From Clostridium sp. Cult1 (GTDB lineage: Bacteria; Bacillota; Clostridia; Tissierellales; Tepidimicrobiaceae): a DNA stretch of 48,111 nucleotides. The DNA lies in contig NZ_PPXW01000001.1 in the NCBI RefSeq assembly GCF_021655095.1, forward strand, positions 1,540,265 to 1,588,375, written 5' to 3'. Positions 32,433 through 41,413 of the stretch are shown here, in pieces (position 1 is the stretch's first letter; the number at the start of each line of letters is the position of its first letter). The translations under genes were made by a program, and so were the position numbers. The notes below the pieces were generated by a model. The model had not been told where the DNA came from, ran no database searches, and saw only the letters and a program-made list of their open reading frames with translations.

Positions 32433-34658
32433 CTACTCTAATCTAATCAATAGTTCTCCTGATTCAACCTTTTGTCCTTCTTTAACGGATATTGATTTAA
32501 CTGTACCTTCAATTGAAGAAGTAACATTTGTTTCCATCTTCATAGCTTCTATTATAGCTACTAATTGATTTGCTTTTATTTTATCACCTTCCTTAACTAA
32601 AATCTTAGCTACAGTTCCAGGTATATTGGCACCGATTTCTAGTTTATTCTCTGGGTCTGCAATTTGGGTGAAAACTGGTTTGGCTACTATATTACTGGCT
32701 CTATCATATATCTTTACAGCTCTTCTGCTATCATTGACTTCAAAATATAAAGTCCTGTATCCATCCTCATCTAATTTTCCTATTTCAAGAAGTTTTATTA
32801 CTAAAATCTTTCCTTCTTCTATTTCTACTTCTCCAGTTTCTCCTTCTTTTAATCCGTAGAAAAATATATCACTACTAACTCTACTAAAATCACCTTGTTC
32901 CTCTATATTTTTTAAATAATCTTCGAATACTTTAGGGTAAAAGGCATAGGACAATAAATCCTTCTTTAAAGGATTTATATTATATTTTTCCTTTAAATAT
33001 GCTCGGATTTTATCAAAATCTACAGGTTCAATTAACTCTCCTGGTCTACAATTAATAGGTTCTTCATCTTTTAGGACTAATTTTTGAAGTTTTTTTGGAA
33101 AACCTCCCATAGGTTGCCCCATCATACCTTTAAAATAAGATACTATTGAATCTGGAAAAGCCATGTCTTTAGCCTTATGGTAGATATTTTCTGGAGTTAA
33201 ATCATTCTGTACCATAAATATTGCCATATCGCCAACAACTTTAGAAGTAGGGGTAACCTTTATTATATCTCCAAGCATTTCATTTACAACTCTATACATT
33301 TCCTTCACTTCTTCAAATCGATGGCCTAATCCAAAACTCTCAACTTGTGGTCTTAAGTTAGAATATTGGCCTCCAGGAATCTCATATTTATATATTTCCG
33401 TAGTTCCTGATTTTAAACCAGATTCAAATTGACTATATATGGGTCTTATATCACTCCAATAATCAGATATCTTTTGTAAATCATCTAAATTTAATCCCGT
33501 ACTTCTATCAGTATACTCTAATGCAGCAACTACAGAGTTCAATGCTGGTTGGCTGGTTAAACCTGCCATACTATTAAAAGCAGTGTCTACTATATCTACA
33601 CCAGCTTGAGCAGCCATCAATACTGTGGCTATGCCATTTCCACTAGTATCATGAGTATGAAGGTGGATAGGTATGTCGATTTCTTCTTTTAATGCTTTAA
33701 TAAGATTGTATGCAGCCTGAGGTTTTAAAAGGGATGACATATCCTTTATTCCTAATATATGAGCTCCCGTCTTTTCTATTTCCTTTGCCATTTTTACATA
33801 ATAATCTAAGGTATACTTATCCTTGCTATCATCTAGAATATCACCTGTATAACATATACAAGCCTCTGCAACTTTCCCTAATTTTAACACTTCATCTATA
33901 GCTATTTCCATACCTTTTATCCAATTCAAGGAATCAAATATTCTAAAAATATCTATTCCTGTTTCAGCAGATTCTCTGATAAATTCTCTAATTACATTGT
34001 CTGGATAATTTTTATAACCTACTCCATTAGAACCTCTAATTAGCATTTGAAACAATATATTCGGTATCCTTTTTCTTAAAAGTTCCAATCGTGTCCAAGG
34101 CGATTCCTTTAGAAATCTGTAAGATACATCAAAGGTAGCTCCTCCCCACATTTCTAAGGAAAACAAATCCTTTCCTAGTACAGAAGTTGCCTTACTGATC
34201 CTTAACATATCTGTAGTCCTCATTCTAGTAGCCATTAAGGACTGATGGGCATCTCTCATAGTTGTATCTGTGAGCAATAGGTTCTTTCTATTTTTAATCC
34301 ACTGGACCAGACCTTCTGGTCCCCTTTCATCCAATATTTGTTTGGTACCAAAATATTCTTTAGATCTATTCACCTTAGGAACCCTTGGAATATCAAAATC
34401 TGGTTTATACCCTTTTGTTTCATTTACTACTTTTTCACCAATAAATTTGAGCACTTTAAGCTCTATATCTTCTTTGGTTCTTATATCGAATAATTCAGGA
34501 TTATATGTTATAAATCCAGTATCGCATTTTCCACTTAAAAATTCTTCATGATTCAGTACATTTATTAAAAAAGGTATGTTGGTTTTTACTCCTCTTATTT
34601 TTATTTCCTTTAAGGCTCTACTAACCTTTTTGCTAGCATCTTCAAAAGTTCTAGACCA
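32433..34658 (-). CDS. pyc: pyruvate carboxylase, C-terminal part (carboxyltransferase and biotin carrier), frameshifted
   Basis: The open frame carries about 740 codons from the frameshift point (near 34658); an internal GTG at 34454 would give 673 aa. It begins with the end of the biotin-carboxylase region (RTFEDASKKVSRALKEIKIR, GVKTNIPFLINVLNH). The carboxyltransferase TIM barrel follows with LLTDTTMRDAHQSL, EMWGGATFDV and HLHTHDTSGNG (metal ligands). The PYC tetramer region is next, and last a biotinyl domain with EAMKMET, whose Lys carries biotin, 34 residues from the end. The chain is needed to turn pyruvate and bicarbonate into oxaloacetate for citrate synthesis. The two halves are in different frames; see the N-terminal entry. 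Confidence 0.88.
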   Translation of the reverse strand, partial: WSRTFEDASKKVSRALKEIKIRGVKTNIPFLINVLNHEEFLSGKCDTGFITYNPELFDIRTKEDIELKVLKFIGEKVVNETKGYKPDFDIPRVPKVNRSKEYFGTKQILDERGPEGLVQWIKNRKNLLLTDTTMRDAHQSLMATRMRTTDMLRISKATSVLGKDLFSLEMWGGATFDVSYRFLKESPWTRLELLRKRIPNILFQMLIRGSNGVGYKNYPDNVIREFIRESAETGIDIFRIFDSLNWIKGMEIAIDEVLKLGKVAEACICYTGDILDDSKDKYTLDYYVKMAKEIEKTGAHILGIKDMSSLLKPQAAYNLIKALKEEIDIPIHLHTHDTSGNGIATVLMAAQAGVDIVDTAFNSMAGLTSQPALNSVVAALEYTDRSTGLNLDDLQKISDYWSDIRPIYSQFESGLKSGTTEIYKYEIPGGQYSNLRPQVESFGLGHRFEEVKEMYRVVNEMLGDIIKVTPTSKVVGDMAIFMVQNDLTPENIYHKAKDMAFPDSIVSYFKGMMGQPMGGFPKKLQKLVLKDEEPINCRPGELIEPVDFDKIRAYLKEKYNINPLKKDLLSYAFYPKVFEDYLKNIEEQGDFSRVSSDIFFYGLKEGETGEVEIEEGKILVIKLLEIGKLDEDGYRTLYFEVNDSRRAVKIYDRASNIVAKPVFTQIADPENKLEIGANIPGTVAKILVKEGDKIKANQLVAIIEAMKMETNVTSSIEGTVKSISVKEGQKVESGELLIRLE

Positions 34659-35863
34659 GCCTGTACCTTTACTAAAAGGCTATCATAGTAGGGACTTATA
34701 GTACCTCCAGCAAACCCATTTCCTCCATCTAGTCTTATACCAAATCCAGAACTAGTTCTATACATGTCTATGGTACCTGTATCTGGCATAAAGTTTTTCA
34801 ATGGATCTTCTGTAGTTACTCTGCATTGAATTGCAAATCCTCTTGGTTGCACATCCTTCTGGTTTTTTATACCTATTTCTTGAGAATCAAGAGAATATCC
34901 CTCTGCAATTAAAATCTGTGCCTGAACTATGTCTACACCTGTGGTCATTTCAGATACGGTATGCTCAACTTGTATCCTAGGATTTACTTCAATAAAATAA
35001 TGGTTTCCATACTTATCTAGTAAAAACTCTACTGTTCCTGCACCTCTATAATTAACAGCTCTTCCTATTTTCACTGCATCTTCACAAATCCTTTGTCTTT
35101 GCTCCTCCGTTATAGAAAAGGCAGGAGTATATTCAATAATCTTTTGATGTCTCCTTTGGATGGAGCAATCTCTTTCATATAGATGTACGATATTTCCATA
35201 CTTATCTCCTAAAAGTTGTACTTCTATATGTTTTGGTTTCTCCAAATATTTTTCTACGAATATATCATCAATCCCAAAAGCCTTCTTGGCTTCATTTTTA
35301 GCACTATAATATTCTTGAATCAAATCCTTCTCATCTCTTACCACTCTCATACCTCTGCCACCACCTCCAGCAGCAGCTTTTAGCATAATTGGGTAGCCAC
35401 AATAATTGGCAAATTCAATGACCTCTTCTTCTGAAATTACTGCCTTTTCTATTCCTGGAATTGTAGGTACTCCAACACTATTTACCATTTTTTTGGCCTT
35501 TATCTTATCTCCTAAACTTAACATCATATCATAGGTTGGCCCAATAAACTCTATCCCCACTTCTTGGCATTTCCTTGCAAATTCTGGATTCTCAGATAAA
35601 AACCCATACCCTGGATGGATTGCATCTACACCTTTTTTCAATGCAAGTCTTATAATCTCATCTATATTTAGATAAGCTTCTATAGGGCCTTTATTTTTCC
35701 CAATTAGATAGGATTCATCAGCTTTTACTCTAAACAAAGAGTTTTTATCTTCATTAGAATATACTGCTACAGTTCTTATTCCCAGTTCATTACATGCTCT
35801 AAAAATTCTAATTGCGATTTCTCCTCTATTTGCAACTAATATTTTTTTGAATTTTTTCTTCAT
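34610..35863 (-). CDS. pyc: pyruvate carboxylase, N-terminal part (biotin carboxylase), frameshifted
   Basis: 417 aa from ATG 35863 (GGTGGAGG upstream). Biotin-carboxylase motifs are KKILVANRGEIAIR, GYGFLSENPEF, the ATP-grasp loop AAAGGGGRGMR, RDCSIQRRHQK and EVNPRIQVEHTVSEM. The frame then passes SPYYDSLLVKVQA and falls into non-homologous codons (GLELLKMLAKRLVEP) before a stop at 34610. The expected continuation (SRTFEDASKKV...) is present in another frame, one base missing at about 34656-34660. Total length if repaired is about 1143 aa, normal for single-chain PYC. Either a real mutation or a sequencing error; two-chain function is unlikely because the break is inside a domain. Confidence 0.88.
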   Translation of the reverse strand: MKKKFKKILVANRGEIAIRIFRACNELGIRTVAVYSNEDKNSLFRVKADESYLIGKNKGPIEAYLNIDEIIRLALKKGVDAIHPGYGFLSENPEFARKCQEVGIEFIGPTYDMMLSLGDKIKAKKMVNSVGVPTIPGIEKAVISEEEVIEFANYCGYPIMLKAAAGGGGRGMRVVRDEKDLIQEYYSAKNEAKKAFGIDDIFVEKYLEKPKHIEVQLLGDKYGNIVHLYERDCSIQRRHQKIIEYTPAFSITEEQRQRICEDAVKIGRAVNYRGAGTVEFLLDKYGNHYFIEVNPRIQVEHTVSEMTTGVDIVQAQILIAEGYSLDSQEIGIKNQKDVQPRGFAIQCRVTTEDPLKNFMPDTGTIDMYRTSSGFGIRLDGGNGFAGGTISPYYDSLLVKVQAGLELLKMLAKRLVEP

Positions 35864-35894
35864 CTAATCGCCTCCACCAAAATACTAAACTCTG

Positions 35895-36899
35895 TCATCT
35901 ATTCATAATCTCAATGATCTTTTCTGTAAACTCTTTTGTTCCTAATTTTCCATCTATATCTAGTGTTCTACTTTCTTTATCCTTTAATGCCATCTGTAGG
36001 GCTTCTTCAATTTTTGTTGCTGCTTTGTATTCTCCAATATGTTTTAACATCAGTACTCCAGATAAAATTGCTGAAGTGGGATTGGCTATATTCTTGTTGG
36101 CTATATCCAATGCAGAACCATGGACTGGTTCAAAAATTGCTACCTCTTCTCCAATATTGACCCCTGGTGCTAATCCTAAACCACCAATGAGTCCTGCAGA
36201 TAAATCAGATAATATATCTCCATATAGATTGGGAGCTACTATTACATCGTATTCTTGAGGAAATTGAACTAACTTCATACTCATAGCATCTACAATCATC
36301 TCTTCAAACTCTACACTGGGATAATCTTTAGCAATTTTTCTCCCAGATTCTAAAAATAGTCCATCGGATAATTTCATAATATTTGCTTTATGAACCAGAG
36401 TAACCTTTTTTCTATTCTCTTTAATGGCTAATTCAAAAGCATATCTACATATTCTTTCACTAGCTTCTCTAGTTATAATTTTTATACTTTCTGCCCTATC
36501 TTCATCTATCATACGTTCTATACCTGCATATAGATCCTCTGTATTTTCCCTTACTATAAGCAAATCTACATCTTTATGAAGACTTTCTACTTTATCAAAA
36601 GATTTAATAGGCCTTATGTTTGCAAATAGATTTAGTTTCTTTCTTAAACTTACGTTTACACTTCTAAAACCTTGTCCTATAGGGGTAGTTATGGGGCCCT
36701 TTAAAACTACCTTGTTTTTCTTTATACTATCTATTACATAATCTGGAAGAGGTGTCCCTTCGGTTTCTATAGTATTCGCTCCTGCTTCTACCTTATCCCA
36801 ATTTATATTAACTCCAGTGGCATCAATAATCTTTACGGTAGCAGAAATAACCTCTGGACCTATCCCATCTCCAGGAATTAAAGTTATAGTTTTTGCCAT
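35895..36899 (-). CDS. isocitrate dehydrogenase, NAD-type (isocitrate/isopropylmalate family)
   Basis: 334 aa, short as in NAD-dependent and archaeal forms. The start is TLIPGDGIGPEVI. The substrate loop SVNVSLRKKLNLFANIRP contains the Ser and Arg residues that bind isocitrate, ENTEDLYAGIE is the family phrase of isocitrate rather than isopropylmalate enzymes, and AMSMKLV and PNLYGDILSDLSAGL give the Mg-binding aspartates. GSALDIANKNIANP is near the cofactor site; I could not decide NAD or NADP with certainty. It oxidises isocitrate to 2-oxoglutarate. It lies between aconitase and pyruvate carboxylase genes, fitting a glutamate-producing branch. Confidence 0.88.
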   Translation of the reverse strand: MAKTITLIPGDGIGPEVISATVKIIDATGVNINWDKVEAGANTIETEGTPLPDYVIDSIKKNKVVLKGPITTPIGQGFRSVNVSLRKKLNLFANIRPIKSFDKVESLHKDVDLLIVRENTEDLYAGIERMIDEDRAESIKIITREASERICRYAFELAIKENRKKVTLVHKANIMKLSDGLFLESGRKIAKDYPSVEFEEMIVDAMSMKLVQFPQEYDVIVAPNLYGDILSDLSAGLIGGLGLAPGVNIGEEVAIFEPVHGSALDIANKNIANPTSAILSGVLMLKHIGEYKAATKIEEALQMALKDKESRTLDIDGKLGTKEFTEKIIEIMNR

Positions 36900-36930
36900 A
36901 TCAATTCCCCTTTCAGATAATTTAAAAAAT

Positions 36931-38847
36931 CTAGTTCTTTATGAAGTTTAAAAGACCACCAGCTTTAAGTATTTGTCTTTGCCGTTCAGTTACATCCAGA
37001 ACCATTAGAAATTGTTGACCTTTAGTTTTATTTTTAATTACTATTTCATCTTCTTCAATTTGGGTTAATAAATTTTCTATAACTAAGTCATCAAGCATAT
37101 TAATACTATCATAATCTTTTTCTTCCATAAATACTAGGGGTATAATTCCATTATTAATTAAATTTTGTTTGTGTATCCTTGCAAAAGATTTAGCAATTAT
37201 AACTTTTATGCCTAAATACAATGGTACCAGTGCTGCATGTTCACGGCTGGAACCTTGTCCATAATTAAGTCCACCTAGTATAATTCCCCCTCCATTATTC
37301 TTAGCCCTTTCAGGGAATTGTGAATCACAAGGCACAAGACAATAATCTGAAAGATATGGAATATTGGATCTATAGGGAAGGAGTTTTGCATTAGAAGGCA
37401 TTATATGATCCGTTGTAATATCATCACCTAATTTTATAAGTACTCTTCCTCTTATAGTCTCTTCAATAGCCTTTGCCTGAGGAAAAGGCTTTATATTTGG
37501 TCCACGAATTATTTCTACATCTTTTCCATTATTTGCAGGACTAATTATTAAATTATCATTAATCAAAAATTTTTCTGGCATTTCTATATTGAAATCTCTA
37601 ACATAATTTTTGGGGCTGGTAATATACCCTGTTAAAGCAGAAACAGCTGCAACTTCCGGACTTACTAAGTATACATCAGCAGATGCAGTACCTGATCTTC
37701 CTTTGAAATTCCTATTAAAAGTTCTTAGAGAAACCCCATTGGTACTAGGGGATTGACCCATTCCAATGCAAGGTCCACATCCAGATTCCAGTATTCGAGC
37801 TCCTGATGATATAAGTTTTGCTAAAGCTCCATTTTCAGCCAACATATTCAATACTTGCTTAGAACCAGGAGCAATAACCAAAGAAACATCCTCCGCTATG
37901 GTTTTTCCTTCTAATATCTTTGCCGCCTTCATCAAATCCATATATGAAGAATTGGTACAGCTTCCTATAGCCACTTGATGAACTTTTATCTTTTCCATTT
38001 CCGTTACAGGTACTACGTTATCTGGACTATGGGGACAGGCTATTAAAGGTTCCAATTCATCTAATTCTATAACTATAATTTCATCATAATGAGCATTCTT
38101 ATCAGCTTCTATTTTTGTATAATCTTCTTCTCTTCCCTGAGCTTTTAAAAACCTAAAGGTAATTTCATCAGAAGGAAAAATTGAAGTAGTTGCTCCTAGT
38201 TCTGCTCCCATATTAGTTATAGTTGCTCTTTCAGGTACAGACAGGGTTTTAATACCTTCACCAGCATATTCAAATATTTTGTTCAGTCCTCCCTTTACCT
38301 TGTACCTTCTTAAAACTTCCAATATAATATCTTTAGCTGATGCTCCAGCATTTAATTTTCCCCTTAACTCAACCTTCACTATCTGAGGCATATTTATATA
38401 GTAGGCTCCTCCTGCCATAGCCACTGCTACATCAAGTCCACCAGCGCCAATACTCAACATTCCTAATCCTCCACCAGTTGGCGTATGACTATCAGAACCT
38501 AATAAAGTTTCACCCGGTACTCCGAACCGTTCCAAATGAACTTGGTGACATATTCCATTACCTGCCTTAGAAAAGTATATCCCATATTTTTTTGCTATAC
38601 TTTGTATATATAGATGATCATCTGCATTTTCTGGCCCTGTTTGTAATAAATTATGATCGATATAAGCTACTGATTTTTTAGTCTTAACCCTTTCTACACC
38701 TAAAGCTTCAAATTGTAAATAAGCCATAGTACCAGTAGAATCTTGAGTTAAAGTTTGATCTATTCTTAACCCTATTTCCTTTCCTTTCTTCATCTCTCCC
38801 TTTACTAAATGTTTTTTAATTATCTTTTCTGCTACTGTTAATCCCAT
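36931..38847 (-). CDS. aconitate hydratase (short, about 640 aa form)
   Basis: 638 aa, the shorter clostridial/archaeal type. The domain order is that of a single-chain aconitase: LGSDSHTPTGGGLGML, AIGSCTNSSYMDL (first cluster Cys), ESGCGPCIGMGQSP (two cluster Cys) and FNRNFKGRSGTASADVYL. After a linker, the swivel domain has GDDITTDHIMPSNAK and GLNYGQGSSREHAAL (active-site Ser-Arg). All three [4Fe-4S] ligands are present. It interconverts citrate and isocitrate. It is 21 bp after the Re-citrate synthase gene and 31 bp before the isocitrate dehydrogenase gene, clearly one operon. Confidence 0.92.
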   Translation of the reverse strand: MGLTVAEKIIKKHLVKGEMKKGKEIGLRIDQTLTQDSTGTMAYLQFEALGVERVKTKKSVAYIDHNLLQTGPENADDHLYIQSIAKKYGIYFSKAGNGICHQVHLERFGVPGETLLGSDSHTPTGGGLGMLSIGAGGLDVAVAMAGGAYYINMPQIVKVELRGKLNAGASAKDIILEVLRRYKVKGGLNKIFEYAGEGIKTLSVPERATITNMGAELGATTSIFPSDEITFRFLKAQGREEDYTKIEADKNAHYDEIIVIELDELEPLIACPHSPDNVVPVTEMEKIKVHQVAIGSCTNSSYMDLMKAAKILEGKTIAEDVSLVIAPGSKQVLNMLAENGALAKLISSGARILESGCGPCIGMGQSPSTNGVSLRTFNRNFKGRSGTASADVYLVSPEVAAVSALTGYITSPKNYVRDFNIEMPEKFLINDNLIISPANNGKDVEIIRGPNIKPFPQAKAIEETIRGRVLIKLGDDITTDHIMPSNAKLLPYRSNIPYLSDYCLVPCDSQFPERAKNNGGGIILGGLNYGQGSSREHAALVPLYLGIKVIIAKSFARIHKQNLINNGIIPLVFMEEKDYDSINMLDDLVIENLLTQIEEDEIVIKNKTKGQQFLMVLDVTERQRQILKAGGLLNFIKN

Positions 38848-38868
38848 TTATATTCCTCCAGTCTTTGT

Positions 38869-40215
38869 CTACATTGCTTCAGTTTCTTCATTGTTTAAAA
38901 TATTAGGAATACATTTAAAAACTAATTCCTTTAGTTCATCATTTCTAATATTTGAAGTCCTTCCCTTTGCATATTCATCATCAATCCATTTTTTTATAGC
39001 AATAATCCTAGCATCGCTTTTATCAATTTTATTTTCATCATTCAATCTAAAATATCCATTAATCCATGCAGCAATTCCAGCTAATCCCGAATAAGAATTT
39101 ACTGCTACTAAAGGTGGTCTACCCAAAACCTTCTTAGTATCAAAACTATTATATATCTCTTTATTTTTAAGCATTCCATCAGCATGAATACCAGCCCTAG
39201 TAACATTGAACTCACTACCTACAAAAGGAGTTCTAGCTGGCACTTTGTAATTTAGCTCCCTTTCAAAATAATCTGCAATATCAGCAATGATTTTAAGATT
39301 CATGCTTTTAGTGTTCCCTTTAATTTGCCCATATTCAAATATCATAGATTCTAAAGGACAATTCCCTGTTCTCTCTCCAATTGCAAATAATGTACTATTT
39401 ACTGAAGCCCCTCCATATAGCCAAGATGTGGTAGAATTTACAACTACATTATTAAAATCATTATGTCCATGCCATTCTATGGATTCTGAAGGTACATCGC
39501 AGTAATATCTTAAGCCGTGAACAAGAGCAGGCACCGATCTTGGTAATTCGACTCCCACATAAGGTATTCCAACACCTAAAGTATCACAAACTCTTATTTT
39601 TACGGGAATATCGTATTTTTTAGATAATTCCATTAAACTTTTAGCCAATGGAGCTACAAATCCAAAAAAATCCGCCCTAGTTATATCTTCAAAATGACAT
39701 CTTGGAGTAATACCATTTTCCAATGCATTTTCTGCAATAGTAAGGTATGTTTGGATCGCTTCTTTTCTAGTCATGTTTAGTTTATGGAAAATATGATAAT
39801 CAGAACAAGACATAAGTATTCCAGTTTCCTTTATCCCCATGGATTTCACCAGTTTAAAATCCTCTTTATTTGCCCTAATCCACGAAGTTATTTGAGGAAA
39901 ATCATATCCTTTAGCCATGCATTTTTCTACTGCCTTTCTATCCTTTTCTGAGTACAAAAAGAATTCCGTTTGTCTGATGATACCAGAACCATTGTCTAAT
40001 GCATGTAGATATTCAAATATCCTTACCATTTGATCAACTGTCATAGCTTCCATCGATTGTTGACCATCCCTAAAAGTAGTGTCAGTAATCCATATATCCT
40101 CTGGAATTTCCATAGGAAGTTGGATATTGTTGAACTTAATCTTTGGAATTTCAGAATAAGGAAATACATCCTTAAATAGATTTGGTCTTAAAGTATCGAT
40201 TACTTTATAATTCAT
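38869..40215 (-). CDS. Re-type citrate synthase (homocitrate/isopropylmalate synthase family)
   Basis: 448 aa. The HMGL-like TIM barrel has ITDTTFRDGQQSM (metal-binding Asp), HFEDITRADFFGF, RVCDTLGVGIPYVG and EWHGHNDFNNVV (two metal His), with FAIGERTGNCPLE and SEFNVTRAGIHADG further on. This arrangement and the neighbours (aconitase, isocitrate dehydrogenase, pyruvate carboxylase) match Re-citrate synthase of Clostridium kluyveri rather than isopropylmalate or homocitrate synthases. It condenses oxaloacetate and acetyl-CoA with the opposite stereochemistry to normal citrate synthase. First gene of the operon, with GGAGGAATAGCAA before its ATG and a long, repeat-bearing upstream region. Confidence 0.86.
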   Translation of the reverse strand: MNYKVIDTLRPNLFKDVFPYSEIPKIKFNNIQLPMEIPEDIWITDTTFRDGQQSMEAMTVDQMVRIFEYLHALDNGSGIIRQTEFFLYSEKDRKAVEKCMAKGYDFPQITSWIRANKEDFKLVKSMGIKETGILMSCSDYHIFHKLNMTRKEAIQTYLTIAENALENGITPRCHFEDITRADFFGFVAPLAKSLMELSKKYDIPVKIRVCDTLGVGIPYVGVELPRSVPALVHGLRYYCDVPSESIEWHGHNDFNNVVVNSTTSWLYGGASVNSTLFAIGERTGNCPLESMIFEYGQIKGNTKSMNLKIIADIADYFERELNYKVPARTPFVGSEFNVTRAGIHADGMLKNKEIYNSFDTKKVLGRPPLVAVNSYSGLAGIAAWINGYFRLNDENKIDKSDARIIAIKKWIDDEYAKGRTSNIRNDELKELVFKCIPNILNNEETEAM

Positions 40216-40241
40216 TTGCTATTCCTCCTTAACATTATTAT

Positions 40242-40479
40242 TTGCAAGTTTATTTTTTTTAGTTTCATTTTTTTACTCTTTATCTCTTCTACCAAATTTG
40301 ATGCATTAATTCAATAAATTAATATAATGGTTCAAAATCTTAATCCAATTCATATTTGATTTTGTGTTTATTGCAAGTTTTGATACTTCTTTGAGATATG
40401 TAGTTTTTTTGATAAAAAATAATAATTGAATTTATTCTAACACAAAATTAAAATGATAACAATACGTTTTTGCAAGTTT
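40242..40479. repeat. three copies of TTGCAAGTTT upstream of the Re-citrate synthase operon
   Basis: Exact copies lie at 40242-40251, 40371-40380 and 40470-40479; TTGCATTTTT at 40491-40500 is a partial fourth. On the minus strand each reads AAACTTGCAA. One copy is just upstream of the predicted -35 box, one about 50 bp into the leader and one close to the ribosome site. They fill a 320-bp spacer (40216-40535) that otherwise holds no gene. A regulator operator is the simplest reading; the protein is unknown. Confidence 0.55.
40434..40462 (-). promoter_or_regulatory. candidate promoter of the Re-citrate synthase operon
   Basis: TTGTTA (40462-40457), a 17-bp spacer, then TAGAAT (40439-40434) gives a good sigma-A match. 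The predicted transcript has a leader of about 210 bases. A TTGCAAGTTT copy lies 8 bp upstream of the -35 box. Confidence 0.6.
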
Positions 40480-40524
40480 TTTTTATTTTCTTGCATTTTT
40501 CGTATTGCTTTTTACAAAATTAAA

Positions 40525-40546
40525 ACACCTTCTAATTAGAAGGTAT
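40525..40546. repeat. left copy of a 22-bp direct repeat flanking the IS (target duplication)
   Basis: This stretch is identical to 42147-42168. The inner 18 bases are a perfect palindrome (ACCTTCTAA and its complement). Joining the outer flanks restores AAAA-palindrome-TTTT, which is a typical terminator shape on the minus strand. Confidence 0.8.
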
Positions 40547-41384
40547 CAGTTTGTAGACAAAACACGGTTTCCTTCTTTATGGAAACCGTGTTTCTTAATG
40601 AACAAATAATAAAACTATATAAATTTGATAAAAGACCATGCATATTAACGCATGGATTGGATGGATTTGGTCCATTTTTCCTGGACCTCCACATCCAATT
40701 CGCTATCTTCTTTAAATTCATGCAAGCAGCAATAAGCATCGCCTGCGCCTTAACTTTTTTTAAGCCCCGTAGGGTTGTCCAGCGCATGCCATGCTTCTCT
40801 TTCATATCTGCAAATACACGTTCTATTGTTTCCTTTCTCATATCGTATATTTCTTTATTAATGCTTGTATGCCTTAAATGCTCGACTTCCTCCATATAAT
40901 TTCCCCATATATGACGGGTAACAACTTTAGTATGGTTTTTGCTATTTGTGCATTTGTTTATATCTGGGCAATTTATACATATTTTAGAATCTGATTTATA
41001 CTCCCTATAGCCATCCCTATTGGTTGTACTATACTTTAATATTTGATTGTTTGGGCATATGTAACAGTCATAGTATTCATCATATACATATTCATGTTTT
41101 TTAAAAAATTCTTTCTTACCCCTAGGTCTTGTATAGGGCATTACTGGCCTAATTTCTTGATCTATTAACAATTTAGCTATATACGGAACTTTATATCCAG
41201 CATCTACTGCTACATACTTTGGTTTGCCTAAGTTTCTTTTAACCTTATCTAATATTGTTTTAAACATTGCACTATCATGGACATTAGCAGCAGTTACGTC
41301 TATTCCAAGTATAAACCCGTTCTTATCACAAGCTGTGTGGAAAGAATATGCGTAGCATTTTTCCTTCTCACTTTTATATAACAT
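40536..41384 (-). CDS. IS1182-type transposase, C-terminal part
   Basis: 282 codons from the first ATG, but the same frame is open back to the A9 run at 41432-41440, adding ...TEYKEVKISKTDPDSG, a typical IS1182 phrase before the cut. It carries the second catalytic Asp (YVAVDAGYKVPY) and the Glu (RKETIERVFADMKEKHGMRW) of the DDE triad, plus a Cys cluster (CPNNQILKY...CINCPDINKC). The stop codon lies at 40536-40538, inside the flanking repeat and outside the predicted IS end. It needs a -1 frameshift from the upstream part to make a full enzyme. Confidence 0.85.
   Translation of the reverse strand: MLYKSEKEKCYAYSFHTACDKNGFILGIDVTAANVHDSAMFKTILDKVKRNLGKPKYVAVDAGYKVPYIAKLLIDQEIRPVMPYTRPRGKKEFFKKHEYVYDEYYDCYICPNNQILKYSTTNRDGYREYKSDSKICINCPDINKCTNSKNHTKVVTRHIWGNYMEEVEHLRHTSINKEIYDMRKETIERVFADMKEKHGMRWTTLRGLKKVKAQAMLIAACMNLKKIANWMWRSRKNGPNPSNPCVNMHGLLSNLYSFIICSLRNTVSIKKETVFCLQTDTF
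40560..40593 (-). terminator. terminator inside the transposase 3' end
   Basis: AAACACGGTTTCC and GGAAACCGTGTTT form a 13-bp stem with an 8-base loop, followed on the minus strand by TTTTG-type sequence. It overlaps the last codons of the transposase and should stop transcripts from leaving the IS toward the Re-citrate synthase operon. Confidence 0.75.
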
Positions 41385-41413
41385 TCCACTATCTGGGTCG
41401 GTTTTACTTATCT

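Noticed and set aside
34610-34665. Pyruvate carboxylase as two natural subunits or a programmed frameshift
   Set aside because: Two-subunit pyruvate carboxylases split after the biotin-carboxylase domain. Here the break is within the domain's C-terminal part, both sides of it are recognisable in different frames, and no slippery site is present.
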